DNA of 64,000 bases from JAUIET01 sp964352475 (GCA_964352475.1 CAYGSL010000002.1:111339-175338), one strand, 5' to 3'. Positions 1 to 9,719 are shown, counted from the first letter of the stretch. Numbers and translations are program-made. The notes: generated by a model from the letters alone, not told the origin.

Positions 1-2
1 TT

Positions 3-1901
3 CAGATTCTGGATTCAGACGATCAGTTGCGAATTGTGAAACGCACCTGCAAAAATCTGGATCTGGACGACAGTCGTTGGCCGCCAAAGCAGGCTCAGTG
101 GTGGATCAACGAGCAAAAAGACGAAGGTCGCCGGGCCGCCCATATTAATGCCTCGGGTGACGTATTCCACGAGACAATGCTGCGAGTGTATCGCGGTTAC
201 GAAGAAGCCTGTGAGCGTGGCGGTCTGGTGGACTTCGCCGAGTTGCTGCTGCGGGCTCATGAGCTATGGCTGAAGCAGCCAGCAGTGTTGCAGCACTATC
301 AAGGTCGCTTCAAGGCGATTCTTGTTGATGAGTTTCAAGACACCAACACCATCCAATACGCCTGGTTAAGAGTGCTTGCCGGCAACAGCATTGCGGTAAC
401 TGCAGTAGGTGACGATGATCAGTCAATCTACGGTTGGCGCGGTGCGAGAATTGAAAATATTCAGCAATTCACCGAAGATTTCAAGCACACTGAAGTTGTT
501 AGGCTGGAACAAAACTACCGTTCTACAGCAACCATTCTGAACGCGGCCAATGCGCTGATTGCAAATAACTCGGGTCGAATGGGTAAAAACCTGTGGACCG
601 AGGGAGCAGAGGGTGAGGCGATCAGCCTGTACTCCGCGTTCAATGAACTCGATGAAGCGCGTTATATCGTTGAACGCATAGAGAGCATTTTACAACACGG
701 CCATAAGCGCGACGAAATCGCCATCTTGTATCGCTCTAATGCGCAGTCACGTGTTATTGAAGAAGGACTGTTAAGACAGTCCATCCCTTACCGTGTTTAC
801 GGCGGTCAGCGCTTTTATGATCGCTTGGAAATTAAAAACGCCTTGGCCTATATGCGCCTGATTGTCGCACGTGGTTCAGACGCAGCCTTTGAGCGAGTGG
901 TGAATATTCCTACTCGCGGCATTGGTGGTAAAACACTGGATGAAGTGCGGCTATTGGCACGTGACCAGCAGATTTCACTGTGGGAGGCCAGTAAGCAAAT
1001 CATCGATGGTCAGCGGCTTAACGCGCGCGCGTGCAACGCACTTCTGGGCTTTTTGAACCTTGTGGATGCGCTGGACAAGGGCACTGACGACATGAGCCTT
1101 GCCGAAATGGCTGATCATATCCTGCAGCACTCCGGATTACTGGATTATCATGGCAAGGAAAAAGGCGAGAAAGGCCAGGCCAGAGTTGAAAACCTGGAAG
1201 AGCTTGTCAGTGCTTGCAGGGGTTTTGAGCCTGATGATGAAGACTTGAGTCCGCTGCAAGAGTTTCTCGACACCGCTGCCCTTGATTCAGGTGACGCACA
1301 AGCCGATGAATTTGAAGACAGCATTCAAATGATGACGCTGCACTCTGCCAAAGGATTGGAATTTCCCTATGTCTTTCTCACCGGCATGGAAGAAAACCTG
1401 TTTCCGCACCGCATGTCTATGGACCAGCCGGGTCGACTCGAGGAAGAACGCAGGTTGTGTTACGTAGGGTTAACGCGTGCCATGCAAAAGCTGTTTCTAA
1501 GCTACGCCGAGGTGCGCAGATTGCATGGCAGCGATACGTTTAATACGCAGTCACGGTTTGTTCGCGAGATACCGGCCAGTCTGCTGCAGGAAGTCAGGCT
1601 TAAGTCAGAAGTTCAACGGCCGGTACACCATGGTTATTCTGAAAGCCGCCACACCGGTTATAGCAAGCCAGGCTACAGTAACGGGAATTCTTACCGCGGC
1701 AAACTTGCCCAGGCGAATCAGGCCGAGGCCAACGCGGCCGTGGGTTTTCAGCTGGGCCAGCGCGTTATACACAAAGTGTTTGGCGAGGGCGTGGTGTTAA
1801 ATTATGAAGGCCAGGGCGGCAATGCCAGGGTAGAAGTTAATTTCGACGGCGCAGGCAGTAAGTGGCTGGTGGCCGCTTTAGCCAAACTCGAAGCGCTGTA
1901 A
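3..1901 (+). CDS. uvrD: DNA helicase II UvrD (5' partial)
   Basis: This is a superfamily 1A 3'-5' DNA helicase of nucleotide excision and mismatch repair. The frame is open to the left edge, so the N-terminal part with Walker A (about 110 residues in E. coli UvrD) lies outside the window. Visible motifs in order are LDSDDQ near the edge, Walker B VDEFQDTN, motif III GDDDQSIYGWRGA, motif IV QNYRST, motif V TLHSAKGLEFPYVF and motif VI LCYVGLTRA. The last 50 residues (VIHKVFGEGVVL to the end) form the C-terminal Tudor-like region typical of UvrD rather than Rep. dctP follows 21 bp later on the same strand. Confidence 0.96.
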   Translation, partial: QILDSDDQLRIVKRTCKNLDLDDSRWPPKQAQWWINEQKDEGRRAAHINASGDVFHETMLRVYRGYEEACERGGLVDFAELLLRAHELWLKQPAVLQHYQGRFKAILVDEFQDTNTIQYAWLRVLAGNSIAVTAVGDDDQSIYGWRGARIENIQQFTEDFKHTEVVRLEQNYRSTATILNAANALIANNSGRMGKNLWTEGAEGEAISLYSAFNELDEARYIVERIESILQHGHKRDEIAILYRSNAQSRVIEEGLLRQSIPYRVYGGQRFYDRLEIKNALAYMRLIVARGSDAAFERVVNIPTRGIGGKTLDEVRLLARDQQISLWEASKQIIDGQRLNARACNALLGFLNLVDALDKGTDDMSLAEMADHILQHSGLLDYHGKEKGEKGQARVENLEELVSACRGFEPDDEDLSPLQEFLDTAALDSGDAQADEFEDSIQMMTLHSAKGLEFPYVFLTGMEENLFPHRMSMDQPGRLEEERRLCYVGLTRAMQKLFLSYAEVRRLHGSDTFNTQSRFVREIPASLLQEVRLKSEVQRPVHHGYSESRHTGYSKPGYSNGNSYRGKLAQANQAEANAAVGFQLGQRVIHKVFGEGVVLNYEGQGGNARVEVNFDGAGSKWLVAALAKLEAL

Positions 1902-1922
1902 GTAAACAGGATTACAAAAACG

Positions 1923-3017
1923 ATGAAACAAATACGCATTTTGCTGTTCATGCTATGCAGCCTGGCGCTGTTGGCCTGTGGCACTGATCAACAAGCATCA
2001 AGCGCGAGCAACAGCGCAGAACAGCAACAGTTTAAATGGAAGCTGGTAACCACCTGGCCAAAGAATTTCCCTGGTCTGGGTATGGCGCCCGAACGCCTAG
2101 CCCAACGGGTAGAGCTTATGAGTAACGGTCGTCTGAAGATAAAGGTGTTTGGCGCTGACGAGCTGGTGCCGGCGATGGAGGCTTTCGACGCAGCACGAGA
2201 GGGTACGGCAGAAATGAGTCACGGTGGCGCCTATTATTGGCGCGGCAAGGTAGCGACGTCACCATTCTTTGCGGCGATTCCATTTGGTATGACCGCGCAA
2301 GAGATGAGCGCCTGGTTGCATTATGGCGGTGGTTTGGAATTGTGGCGTGAAGCGTACGAGCCATTCGGTTTGATACCGCTTGCAGGCGGTAATACCGGTG
2401 TGCAAATGGCCGGTTGGTTTAATAAGGAAATAAATTCAGTCGAAGATCTTAAAGGTCTGAGAATGCGCATTCCCGGTTTGGGTGGTGAAGTCCTTAATAA
2501 AGTAGGCGGCGCCTCGGTCAATATGCCCGGTGGCGAATTGTTTACCTCTTTGCAGAACGGTGTGATAGATGCAACCGAGTGGGTTGGGCCGTACAACGAT
2601 CTGGCGTTCGGTCTGCATAAGGCAGCCAAGTATTACTACTACCCGGGTTGGCAGGAACCGGGCCCGAACCTTGAATTCACAGTTAACAAAGCAGCGTGGG
2701 ACAGTCTGCCAGAAGATTTGCAGGCGATTGTTGAGTTTGCGGCACGCAGCGTGCATCAGGACACACTTGATGAATTCACCGCAAAAAACAACACCGCGTT
2801 GAAGACCTTGGTGGAAGAGCACGGCGTGCAACTGCGCCGCCTGCCTGACGAAGTGTTGCTGGCATTGCGCGATGCCTCTGCAGAAGTAACAACAGAATTT
2901 GCCAACGCCTCACCGTTTGCGAAAAAGGTCTACGAATCCTGGAAAACGTTCAAGGATGATGTCAACGCCTGGCACAAAATCTCTGAGCAGGCGTACATTG
3001 AAGCGCGCGAACTTTAA
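1923..3017 (+). CDS. dctP: TRAP transporter substrate-binding protein DctP
   Basis: This is a periplasmic solute receptor of the DctP family, 364 residues. It has a lipoprotein-type signal peptide (lipobox LLAC, cysteine near residue 19). The mature protein starts with the TakP-like pattern KLVTTWPKNFPGLG and later has YYWRGK and ELFTSLQNGVIDATEW, which suggests a 2-oxo-acid or related monocarboxylate ligand (inferred). Its membrane partners dctM and dctQ lie on the opposite strand beyond a thioesterase gene, so the set is not one operon. An AGGA about 10 bases before the ATG supports the start. Confidence 0.93.
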   Translation: MKQIRILLFMLCSLALLACGTDQQASSASNSAEQQQFKWKLVTTWPKNFPGLGMAPERLAQRVELMSNGRLKIKVFGADELVPAMEAFDAAREGTAEMSHGGAYYWRGKVATSPFFAAIPFGMTAQEMSAWLHYGGGLELWREAYEPFGLIPLAGGNTGVQMAGWFNKEINSVEDLKGLRMRIPGLGGEVLNKVGGASVNMPGGELFTSLQNGVIDATEWVGPYNDLAFGLHKAAKYYYYPGWQEPGPNLEFTVNKAAWDSLPEDLQAIVEFAARSVHQDTLDEFTAKNNTALKTLVEEHGVQLRRLPDEVLLALRDASAEVTTEFANASPFAKKVYESWKTFKDDVNAWHKISEQAYIEAREL

Positions 3018-3030
3018 TAATCCTAACGAT

Positions 3031-3429
3031 CTATTTTGGGATAGCTCGTGTGCGGCCGTTGTCGTCAATGGCAACGAACACAAAAACTCCTTCGGTGACT
3101 TTGTGCAGTTCGGTCTTGCCCTGGTTGACGGCCCACACTTCAACCTGAACGTGAATTGAGCTTCGCCCGGTACGGACCAGGGTTGTGTAGCAGCTAACCA
3201 CGGCGCCAACCTTGACCGGTACCATAAAACTCATTTCATCAATTGCAACCGTTGCCACGCGACCGTGGGCAATGCGCTCAGCGGTAACCAGGCCGGCTAA
3301 ATCCATCTGTGAGACCAGCCAGCCGCCAAAAATATCACCGCTGGCATTGGTGTCTTTGGGCATCGCAACCGCTTGCAAGGTGAGCTCGCCTAAGGGTGTT
3401 GGAACTTCATCATCGGCAATATCGGTCAT
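3031..3429 (-). CDS. Acyl-CoA thioesterase, YciA-like hotdog fold
   Basis: This is a single hotdog-fold acyl-CoA thioesterase of 132 residues that would hydrolyse acyl-CoA to fatty acid and CoA in the cytoplasm. The YciA/BACH pattern is clear: DTNASGDIFGGWLVSQMDLAG near residue 26 holds the catalytic Asp region, followed by TVAIDEMSFMVPVKVG. It converges on dctP and lies just downstream of dctM on the minus strand. AAGGA before the ATG supports the start. The acyl chain preference cannot be read from sequence. Confidence 0.9.
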   Translation of the reverse strand: MTDIADDEVPTPLGELTLQAVAMPKDTNASGDIFGGWLVSQMDLAGLVTAERIAHGRVATVAIDEMSFMVPVKVGAVVSCYTTLVRTGRSSIHVQVEVWAVNQGKTELHKVTEGVFVFVAIDDNGRTRAIPK

Positions 3430-3456
3430 AGTTTTCCTTGAGAGCTGCGCTAAATT

Positions 3457-4830
3457 CTATTGGTAAATGGTTTGCGGTAACCAGGTGGCCAGTTGTGGCC
3501 AAAACGCCAGTGCCACCAGCATCAGAACCTGAATAATAATAAACGGTATCACACCGCGATACATTGCGCTGGTGTCAACGCTGTCGGGTGCTACCCCGCG
3601 CAAGTAAAACAAGGCAAAACCAAACGGTGGGGTTAAAAAAGATGTTTGCAGATTAATCGCAATCATCACGCCAAGCCACACCGGATCCAGCCCCATGGCT
3701 AACAGAATAGGTGCAACGATGGGTACTACAACAAAAGTGATTTCGATGAAATCAAGAATAAAACCCAGCAGGAATATTGCCAGCATCACCACCACCGTGG
3801 CGCCCAGCACGCCGCCAGGCATCGCTTCAAAAAACCCCTGAATTAATTCTTCGCCGCCAAAGCCGCGAAACACCAGCGAAAACACGGCCGCGCCTATCAA
3901 AATCATAAACACCATGCAGGTAACATTCAGCGTGGAACGCGCCACATCAGCCAGTACTGTGCGGTTCAGTGCGCCATGCATCCAGGCCAAAATCGTGGCC
4001 CCCAATGCGCCCACCCCGGCGGCTTCGGTGGGCGTGGCAACTCCAAAAAGAATAGAGCCTAACACCAGACCAATCAGAAAAATCGGTGCGGCAATACTGC
4101 GAAATTTTTCTGCAGTACTGGTATCGGGCAGTAATGACTTGTCGATTGCCGGCGCGTCTTCAGGTCGTAGCCAGGCGTGAATCAACAAGTAACTGATGTA
4201 GGCCAGCACCAATAACAAACCTGGAATCAAGGCGCCAACAAACAAATCGCCTACCGACACGGTTTTCGGAGAGAAAATGCCCATGTCCAACTGTGCCTGC
4301 TGATACGAGCTGGACAGAATGTCGCCTAGTAAAACCAGCGCTATGGAAGGCGGGATAATCTGGCCAAGGGTGCCAGTCGCGCTAATGGTGCCGGTTGCTA
4401 AAGCGGGCGAATAACCCTGGCGCAGCATGGTAGGTAAGGACAGCAAACCCATGGTAACAACCGTGGCGCCAACAATGCCGGTGCTTGCCGCCAGCAAGGC
4501 GCCCACCACAATAACCGATACGCCCAAACCACCGCGCATTTGTCCGAATACCGCGGCCATGTTCTGTAACAGCGCTTCGGCGACTTTGGATCGCTCCAGC
4601 ATGATGCCCATCAACACAAACAGGGGTACTGCAATCAGCGTTACATTATTGATGGTGCCAAAGATGCGATTTGGCAAGGCAGCCAGAAAAGCCGCATCGA
4701 ACACGCCACTTAGCGTACCCACTGCGGCAAACAGCAGTGCGGTCCCGGCCAGACTGAACGCCACCGGGTAACCGATGATCAGCACCAGGCAGATCACCAG
4801 AAACATCAATATGGGTATCAGCTCAATCAC
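3457..4830 (-). CDS. dctM: TRAP transporter large permease DctM
   Basis: This is the large (12-TM type) membrane subunit of a TRAP transporter, which carries the sodium-coupled transport path. The protein is hydrophobic throughout and has family blocks such as PLFVLMGIMLERS, GQIIPPSIALVLLGD and FLTPPFGFALFYLRG. I chose the GTG at 4830, giving 457 residues, because it overlaps the dctQ stop in the compact junction GTGATTGA. A TTG five codons upstream is possible but less likely. It is paired with dctQ immediately upstream and with dctP across the neighbouring thioesterase. Confidence 0.92.
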   Translation of the reverse strand: MIELIPILMFLVICLVLIIGYPVAFSLAGTALLFAAVGTLSGVFDAAFLAALPNRIFGTINNVTLIAVPLFVLMGIMLERSKVAEALLQNMAAVFGQMRGGLGVSVIVVGALLAASTGIVGATVVTMGLLSLPTMLRQGYSPALATGTISATGTLGQIIPPSIALVLLGDILSSSYQQAQLDMGIFSPKTVSVGDLFVGALIPGLLLVLAYISYLLIHAWLRPEDAPAIDKSLLPDTSTAEKFRSIAAPIFLIGLVLGSILFGVATPTEAAGVGALGATILAWMHGALNRTVLADVARSTLNVTCMVFMILIGAAVFSLVFRGFGGEELIQGFFEAMPGGVLGATVVVMLAIFLLGFILDFIEITFVVVPIVAPILLAMGLDPVWLGVMIAINLQTSFLTPPFGFALFYLRGVAPDSVDTSAMYRGVIPFIIIQVLMLVALAFWPQLATWLPQTIYQ

Positions 4831-5323
4831 GGCTGCGCAGAACAAGCAGGTTCTTGATGATCTCGGCGATCGCTTGAATCAACAACAAAATGGCCATCAT
4901 TGGTATCAGGCTCTTGAGCAGAAACACGGCCGGAATACCGTCTTTTTCTACCGATGTTTCCCTCACCGCCCAGGCATTGCTAACGTAGTCCTGACTGGCG
5001 TACAGCAAATACAGGCACAAGGGCAGCAGAAATAAAACACTGCCGGTCAGATCTATCAGCGCTTTTCGTTTGGCGCTGAAATTCCGGTATAGAATATCCA
5101 CCCGCACGTGCTCACCTTGTTGCAAGGCATAAGCCGCGCCCAGCATGAATACGCAGGCGTGCAAATAGGTCACAGACTCCTGCATCGCAATAATGCTGAT
5201 ACCAAAGCCGTAGCGCAGCAACACAACCAGGCAGCTGATCAGCATCATGGCGTAGACCAGCCAGGCCAGAGCGCGCCCGGTAGCGGTGCTGATGGTATTA
5301 CAGAATGTCGCAAGTCTGATCAT
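4823..5323 (-). CDS. dctQ: TRAP transporter small permease DctQ
   Basis: This is the small four-helix membrane subunit of the TRAP transporter, 166 residues. Four hydrophobic stretches are visible, at about residues 15-37, 48-66, 88-108 and 133-153. QESVTYLHACVFMLGAAYALQQGEHVRVD is the usual DctQ block between helices 2 and 3. It is the first gene of the dctQ-dctM pair. Its end overlaps dctM by 8 bases, so translational coupling is likely. The start faces yaaA across about 70 bp. Confidence 0.92.
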   Translation of the reverse strand: MIRLATFCNTISTATGRALAWLVYAMMLISCLVVLLRYGFGISIIAMQESVTYLHACVFMLGAAYALQQGEHVRVDILYRNFSAKRKALIDLTGSVLFLLPLCLYLLYASQDYVSNAWAVRETSVEKDGIPAVFLLKSLIPMMAILLLIQAIAEIIKNLLVLRSRD

Positions 5324-5395
5324 AAGCGGCGGATTATACGGGCTTGCCGGTCTGCTACAATACGGCTTGTCTTTTGTTGGCAGTTTAGGGAAACC

Positions 5396-6181
5396 ATGAT
5401 TGTTATTTTGTCACCGGCCAAAACGCTAGATTTTGACAGCAAGCCGACCACTAAAACCCATAGTCAGCCAGAATTCCTGGCCGATTCTGCCGAGTTAATC
5501 CAGCAATTACAACGGCTGTCGCCGGCGGATATCTCCGGCCTGATGGGCATCAGTGACGCACTTGGCGAGCTGAACTTTGACCGCTATCAGCAATGGCAGG
5601 TGCCGTTTTCTCCAGCGAATGCCAAACAAGCAGCACTTGCCTTCAAAGGTGACGTATACACAGGCCTTGAAGCTGAGACCTTCAGCAGTGCCGACTTCAA
5701 GTTTGCCCAGAAACATCTTCGAATCTTGTCAGGGCTTTACGGCATGTTAAAGCCACTGGACCTGATGCAAGCCTATAGGCTGGAAATGGGCATCAAGTTT
5801 GCCAATACTCGCGGTAAAAACTTGTATGAGTTTTGGGGCACACAGCTGACTGAGCAATTGAACGCGCAGCTGAAAAAGAATAAAAGTGATGTGCTGGTTA
5901 ATCTTGCCTCAAATGAATACTTTAAAGCGCTGAAGAAAAAAGACATTAACGTTGAGATAGTCAGCCCTTCATTCAAAGACTACAAAAATGGCGAATACAG
6001 AATGATCAGTTTCTTCGCCAAAAAAGTACGTGGGCAGATGGCGGCCTGGATCATCAGGAACAAAGTAACGTCAGCGTCTGATTTACTGGACTTTAGTGTT
6101 GACGGTTACAAGCTCAACAAGAAACTGTCTTCACCAGCGGTGCCTGTGTTTACTCGCAAACAGCCGCCACCGGCTACATAA
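5396..6181 (+). CDS. yaaA: YaaA family peroxide stress resistance protein
   Basis: This is a 261-residue DUF328/YaaA protein. In E. coli the family limits intracellular iron and DNA damage under hydrogen peroxide stress. The start at 5396 gives the canonical MIVILSPAKTLDF, although the frame stays open about 290 bp further upstream. Other family marks are SGLYGMLKPLDLMQAYRLEMG and LVNLASNEYFKA. Length matches the family (about 258). It converges on argS with an 8-base overlap of the stop regions. Confidence 0.95.
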   Translation: MIVILSPAKTLDFDSKPTTKTHSQPEFLADSAELIQQLQRLSPADISGLMGISDALGELNFDRYQQWQVPFSPANAKQAALAFKGDVYTGLEAETFSSADFKFAQKHLRILSGLYGMLKPLDLMQAYRLEMGIKFANTRGKNLYEFWGTQLTEQLNAQLKKNKSDVLVNLASNEYFKALKKKDINVEIVSPSFKDYKNGEYRMISFFAKKVRGQMAAWIIRNKVTSASDLLDFSVDGYKLNKKLSSPAVPVFTRKQPPPAT

Positions 6182-7898
6182 ACTCCATAACTTCAATGCC
6201 CAGCAGGTCCAGGCCGCGCTGCAATACCTGACCGCTGAGTTCACACAAGGCCATGCGACTGGCGCGAGTGTTTGGCTTAACGTCGTCTTTCAGAATTGGG
6301 CAGGCTTCGTAAAAGGTCATGAATGCACTGGCCAACTCGTACAAATAGGCGCACAGCACATGCGGGAAGGCATCCGCGGCTAACTGATCAATCGTTTCCG
6401 GAAACTGCAACAGCAGTAGCGCCAGTTCACGTTCGCTGTTTTCTGCAATACTGAGTGCACTGATATCAGCAGATTCGCAGTTGGCTTTGCGGAACACGCT
6501 GCGTATGCGTGTGTAGGCGTATTGCAGATAAGGTGCTGTATTGCCCTCAAAGCTGAGCATGGCGTCCCAGTCGAACACATAATCATTGGTGCGCGTGATA
6601 CTTAAGTCGGCGTACTTGATGGCACCGATGCCAACTTTACGTGCAACTTCCTGCCGCTGTTCTTCGCTGAGTTCGCTGTCACGCTGGCTTAATAGTTCAG
6701 CCGCTCTCTCAACCGCTTCCGATAACAATTCGGCCAGTTTTACGGTACCGCCAGTACGGGTCTTAAATGGTTTGCCATCCTTGCCCATCATTGTGCCAAA
6801 CGCATGATGCTCAAGACTCACATCATCAGGCACCAGACCGGCTTTTCGGCCGATAGTGAACAGTTGCTTCATGTGCAAGGACTGACGCGCATCAATAAAA
6901 TACATCAAGCGCTTAGCGCCCAGCGTGTTACAGCGAAAGTCCAGAGCGGCAATATCAGTGGTGGAATACAAAAACCCGCCGCCCGACTTTTGAATAATCA
7001 CTGCACCGGGTTTGCCTTCCTTGTTCGCAAACTCATCCAGAAAAACTACCTTGGCGCCGTTGTCGTCTACTGCGATTCCGCGTTGCTCCAATTTGGCGAC
7101 GGTATCAGCGAGCATGTCGTTATACGCGCTTTCCGGCTTAATGTGCTCTCGAGTGAGGGTTACACCCAGCATGTCATAAATGTCCTGGCTGTGATCAACC
7201 GAGACGTCAATGAACTTTTGCCACAGCGATACGCAATGTGCGTCGCCGGATTGCAATCGCACCACATAGTCACGTGCTTTCGCAGCAAATTCAGGGTCAT
7301 TATCAAAATGCGTTTTGGAGCGCTGGTAAAATGTTTCCAGATCGCTGAGAACCATGTTCTCCGCATCTTCAATACTTTCCAGTTCCGCAATCAACATTCC
7401 AAACTGGGTTCCCCAGTCGCCCATGTGGTTTTGCCTGACTACCTCAAAGCCCTGGAACTCGAGAACACGCGCAAGCACATCACCAATGATGGTAGATCGT
7501 ACGTGGCCTACGTGCATTTCCTTGGCAAGGTTGGGTGCGGAATAATCCACAACAATCAGTTCTGAGCGAGAGCCGGGCTGGGCCGCTTGAAGGTTAGCCG
7601 GCACGCTGGCCAGCTGCGCATTCAGAAATGATGGTTCCAGAAATATATTTATGAATCCAGGGCCTGCTATTTCGGTTTTACTGGCAATACCATCGAGATC
7701 AAGTTGATCGATTACCTGCCCGGCCAGGTCGCGCGGTGCAGACTTCATTTTCTTTGCCGCACCCATCATGCCATTGGCTTGAAAATCACCGAAGCTCGCC
7801 TGCTTGCTGCGCGCAATCGCAGGCGGGCAGGCCGGATCAATGCCGGCAATCAGCATGGCCTCAGCAAATCGCTGTTCGAGAATGGTTTTGATTGACAT
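6174..7898 (-). CDS. argS: Arginyl-tRNA synthetase
   Basis: This class I aminoacyl-tRNA synthetase charges tRNA-Arg with arginine. At 574 residues it matches the family length (E. coli 577). The N-terminal Add1 domain is followed by the HIGH-type motif in APNLAKEMHVGHVRSTIIG. A TGTMMGKDGKPFKTRTGG-like stretch holds the KMSKS-equivalent. The C-terminal DALR domain ends in LGIEVMEFM, as is typical. I set the start at MSIKTILEQRF because upstream codons have no family similarity. It is divergent from plsC and convergent with yaaA. Confidence 0.97.
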   Translation of the reverse strand: MSIKTILEQRFAEAMLIAGIDPACPPAIARSKQASFGDFQANGMMGAAKKMKSAPRDLAGQVIDQLDLDGIASKTEIAGPGFINIFLEPSFLNAQLASVPANLQAAQPGSRSELIVVDYSAPNLAKEMHVGHVRSTIIGDVLARVLEFQGFEVVRQNHMGDWGTQFGMLIAELESIEDAENMVLSDLETFYQRSKTHFDNDPEFAAKARDYVVRLQSGDAHCVSLWQKFIDVSVDHSQDIYDMLGVTLTREHIKPESAYNDMLADTVAKLEQRGIAVDDNGAKVVFLDEFANKEGKPGAVIIQKSGGGFLYSTTDIAALDFRCNTLGAKRLMYFIDARQSLHMKQLFTIGRKAGLVPDDVSLEHHAFGTMMGKDGKPFKTRTGGTVKLAELLSEAVERAAELLSQRDSELSEEQRQEVARKVGIGAIKYADLSITRTNDYVFDWDAMLSFEGNTAPYLQYAYTRIRSVFRKANCESADISALSIAENSERELALLLLQFPETIDQLAADAFPHVLCAYLYELASAFMTFYEACPILKDDVKPNTRASRMALCELSGQVLQRGLDLLGIEVMEFM

Positions 7899-8006
7899 GT
7901 GATTGGCGCCGACAGGTAAGCCCACAATTGTACCTAAGAGTGGTAATGCAGAGTATGGAATTTTTTCTGTGTGCGTGGCACTCTTTCCACTGGAAGGAAA
8001 AGCCAT

Positions 8007-8759
8007 ATGCAACGACAAAAAAATTGGCGCTACTATTTATTTCAACCCTACAAATGGTTGGTGTTCGGGCCGGTACTGGTATTATCCATGCTGCTCGCGG
8101 CGGTTTTCATTCTACTGTTTTGCCGCTGGCTTCCGCGTTATTGTAACCAAAAAGTAGCACCCGGCTGGTGTTCGCTGAATACGCTCACTGCATTAAGCAG
8201 TGTTGACGTGCGCGGCCAGCAGCGCATGGACCCACGTCAGTCCTATATTATTGTTGCCAATCACCTCAGCCATTTCGATATTTTTCTATTGTACGGGCGG
8301 CTGGGGCTGGATATTCGCTGGGTCATGAAGCAAGAGCTGCGTTCCTTGCCTTTCTTTGGCGTGGCCGCGGAAAAGCTGGGGCACATCTATATTGACCGGA
8401 GTGACAGAGCCAAAGCGCATGCGCAACTCAGAGAAGCGCAATTGAAGTTTACGCCGGGCTCGTCAATCATATTTTTTCCTGAAGGCACACGCAGTGAAAG
8501 TGGCGCGTTGTTGCCATTCAAAAGCGGTGCGTTTGTGATGGCCAAGCAGATGCAATTGCCCATTCTTCCTGTGGTTTTGGCGGGCACTGGCGCGGTGGCC
8601 CCGCCTAAAAGTCTGGACCTGTATCCTGGCAAAACCGTGATGACGGTATTGGAACCGATTCCTGAAAGCGATGTCATTAACATGAGCCACGAAGATCTTA
8701 AGGAACGTGCCAGAAATGCGATACAAGCGCAGCAGCAAAGCGAGCAAAGTGGCGTATAA
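8007..8759 (+). CDS. plsC: 1-acyl-sn-glycerol-3-phosphate acyltransferase
   Basis: This PlsC-type acyltransferase converts lysophosphatidic acid to phosphatidic acid at the inner membrane. It is 250 residues with an N-terminal membrane helix (about 16-38). The catalytic HxxxxD is in NHLSHFD near residue 90, and the FPEGTR substrate-binding motif is near residue 160. AAGGAAA before the ATG at 8007 supports this start over a GTG further up. The downstream alpha/beta-hydrolase gene starts inside its 3' end. Confidence 0.92.
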   Translation: MQRQKNWRYYLFQPYKWLVFGPVLVLSMLLAAVFILLFCRWLPRYCNQKVAPGWCSLNTLTALSSVDVRGQQRMDPRQSYIIVANHLSHFDIFLLYGRLGLDIRWVMKQELRSLPFFGVAAEKLGHIYIDRSDRAKAHAQLREAQLKFTPGSSIIFFPEGTRSESGALLPFKSGAFVMAKQMQLPILPVVLAGTGAVAPPKSLDLYPGKTVMTVLEPIPESDVINMSHEDLKERARNAIQAQQQSEQSGV

Positions 8760-9615
8760 GCTGGCTTTATCAAGTTTCACGCTAGCTGCGTTGCTAGCGT
8801 GTATGCCTAACTCCATTAAAGAGGAGCGAGCCTATGTTGCCAGAACTCTGAGCAACAATCCGTTGGTACAGCATCAAACTGTTGAGTACTCGGGTGGTGT
8901 AATGCATGCCGCCAGCGTCGCCCGGCAAAGCTCAGAAAACGATGAGCTGGTCGCAGTGGTCTTCGTGCATGGCACACCTGGCAGTTGGCAGCATTGGGCC
9001 TATTTCCTGATGCACGAACAATTACAAACTGAGGCAATGTTGGTCTCGATCGATCGTGCAGGCTGGGGAGACTCAACGGTAGACGAGCAGGCGAAAGCCA
9101 TAAGCTTTGGTTTTCAATCCCATGCGATCTCGGCCGTATTACAAGAATTGCGTGACAAACAAAAAGTGCAACGAATCGTTCTGGTCGGCCATTCGCTAGG
9201 CGCGTCTATAGTGCCGCGGGTAGCTATGGATTACCCTGAACTGGTTGATGCAGTGCTAATTCTTGCGGGTTCACTTGATCCTGAGCTTGGCGGGCCGCGT
9301 TGGTTTAATCGGCTTGCGGCTATTCCAGGTGTGTACTGGTTGCTGCCGGATGCTCTGGAGTTCTCCAATCGGGAAATCATAGGCCTGCGCGACAATCTTG
9401 AGGCGATGAGCAACCGTTGGGGCGAGCTGACGCAAGCTGTTCGAATAGTGCAGGGCATGCAAGACAAGCTGGTCTACCCCGGCAACATTGATTTCCTCGA
9501 GCGAACATTGCCGGCAAGGCAAGTGCATGCCACCCGGTTGGAAGCCGGCCATTTGCTGCATCTGGAACAGCGCCCGCGTCTGTTGTCGGAGCTGCGAGCC
9601 CTGATCGCGCCATAA
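8716..9615 (+). CDS. Alpha/beta-hydrolase lipoprotein
   Basis: This is an alpha/beta-hydrolase fold protein of 299 residues, probably anchored as a lipoprotein (ALLAC lipobox near residue 29). The nucleophile elbow is GHSLGA. An oxyanion-type HGTPGS lies near residue 80, a late Asp is in QGMQDKLV, and the His is in AGHLLHLEQ. Substrate is not deducible. The ATG at 8716 keeps the signal peptide and has AAGGA 11 bases before it, but overlaps plsC by 44 bp. A GTG at 8707 is the alternative. Co-transcription with plsC is likely. Confidence 0.85.
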   Translation: MRYKRSSKASKVAYKLALSSFTLAALLACMPNSIKEERAYVARTLSNNPLVQHQTVEYSGGVMHAASVARQSSENDELVAVVFVHGTPGSWQHWAYFLMHEQLQTEAMLVSIDRAGWGDSTVDEQAKAISFGFQSHAISAVLQELRDKQKVQRIVLVGHSLGASIVPRVAMDYPELVDAVLILAGSLDPELGGPRWFNRLAAIPGVYWLLPDALEFSNREIIGLRDNLEAMSNRWGELTQAVRIVQGMQDKLVYPGNIDFLERTLPARQVHATRLEAGHLLHLEQRPRLLSELRALIAP

Positions 9616-9665
9616 AATGTAAGCAATCAACATTCTGCGTGTGTATAAAGTCGCTGGCGGGGCTG

Positions 9666-9694
9666 GTTCAGCTTAACTACTTTGTTAACTGAAC
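9666..9694. other. Stem-loop upstream of small gene
   Basis: GTTCAG-C-TTAAC pairs with GTTAACTGAAC across a 6-base loop, giving an 11-bp stem with one bulged base. It lies 25 bp before the ATG of the following small gene and 50 bp after the hydrolase stop. There is no T-run after it, so an operator or a 5' leader structure is more likely than a terminator. Confidence 0.4.
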
Positions 9695-9719
9695 AAATAG
9701 ATAGCAAGTAGGCGCTAGA

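Noticed and set aside
5108..5395. N-terminal extension of yaaA
   Set aside because: The family start MIVILSPAKTLDF is at 5396 and the extension lies inside the dctQ region.
6804..7565. 253-codon frame opposite argS
   Set aside because: It lies wholly inside argS, which is unambiguous, and has no recognisable features.
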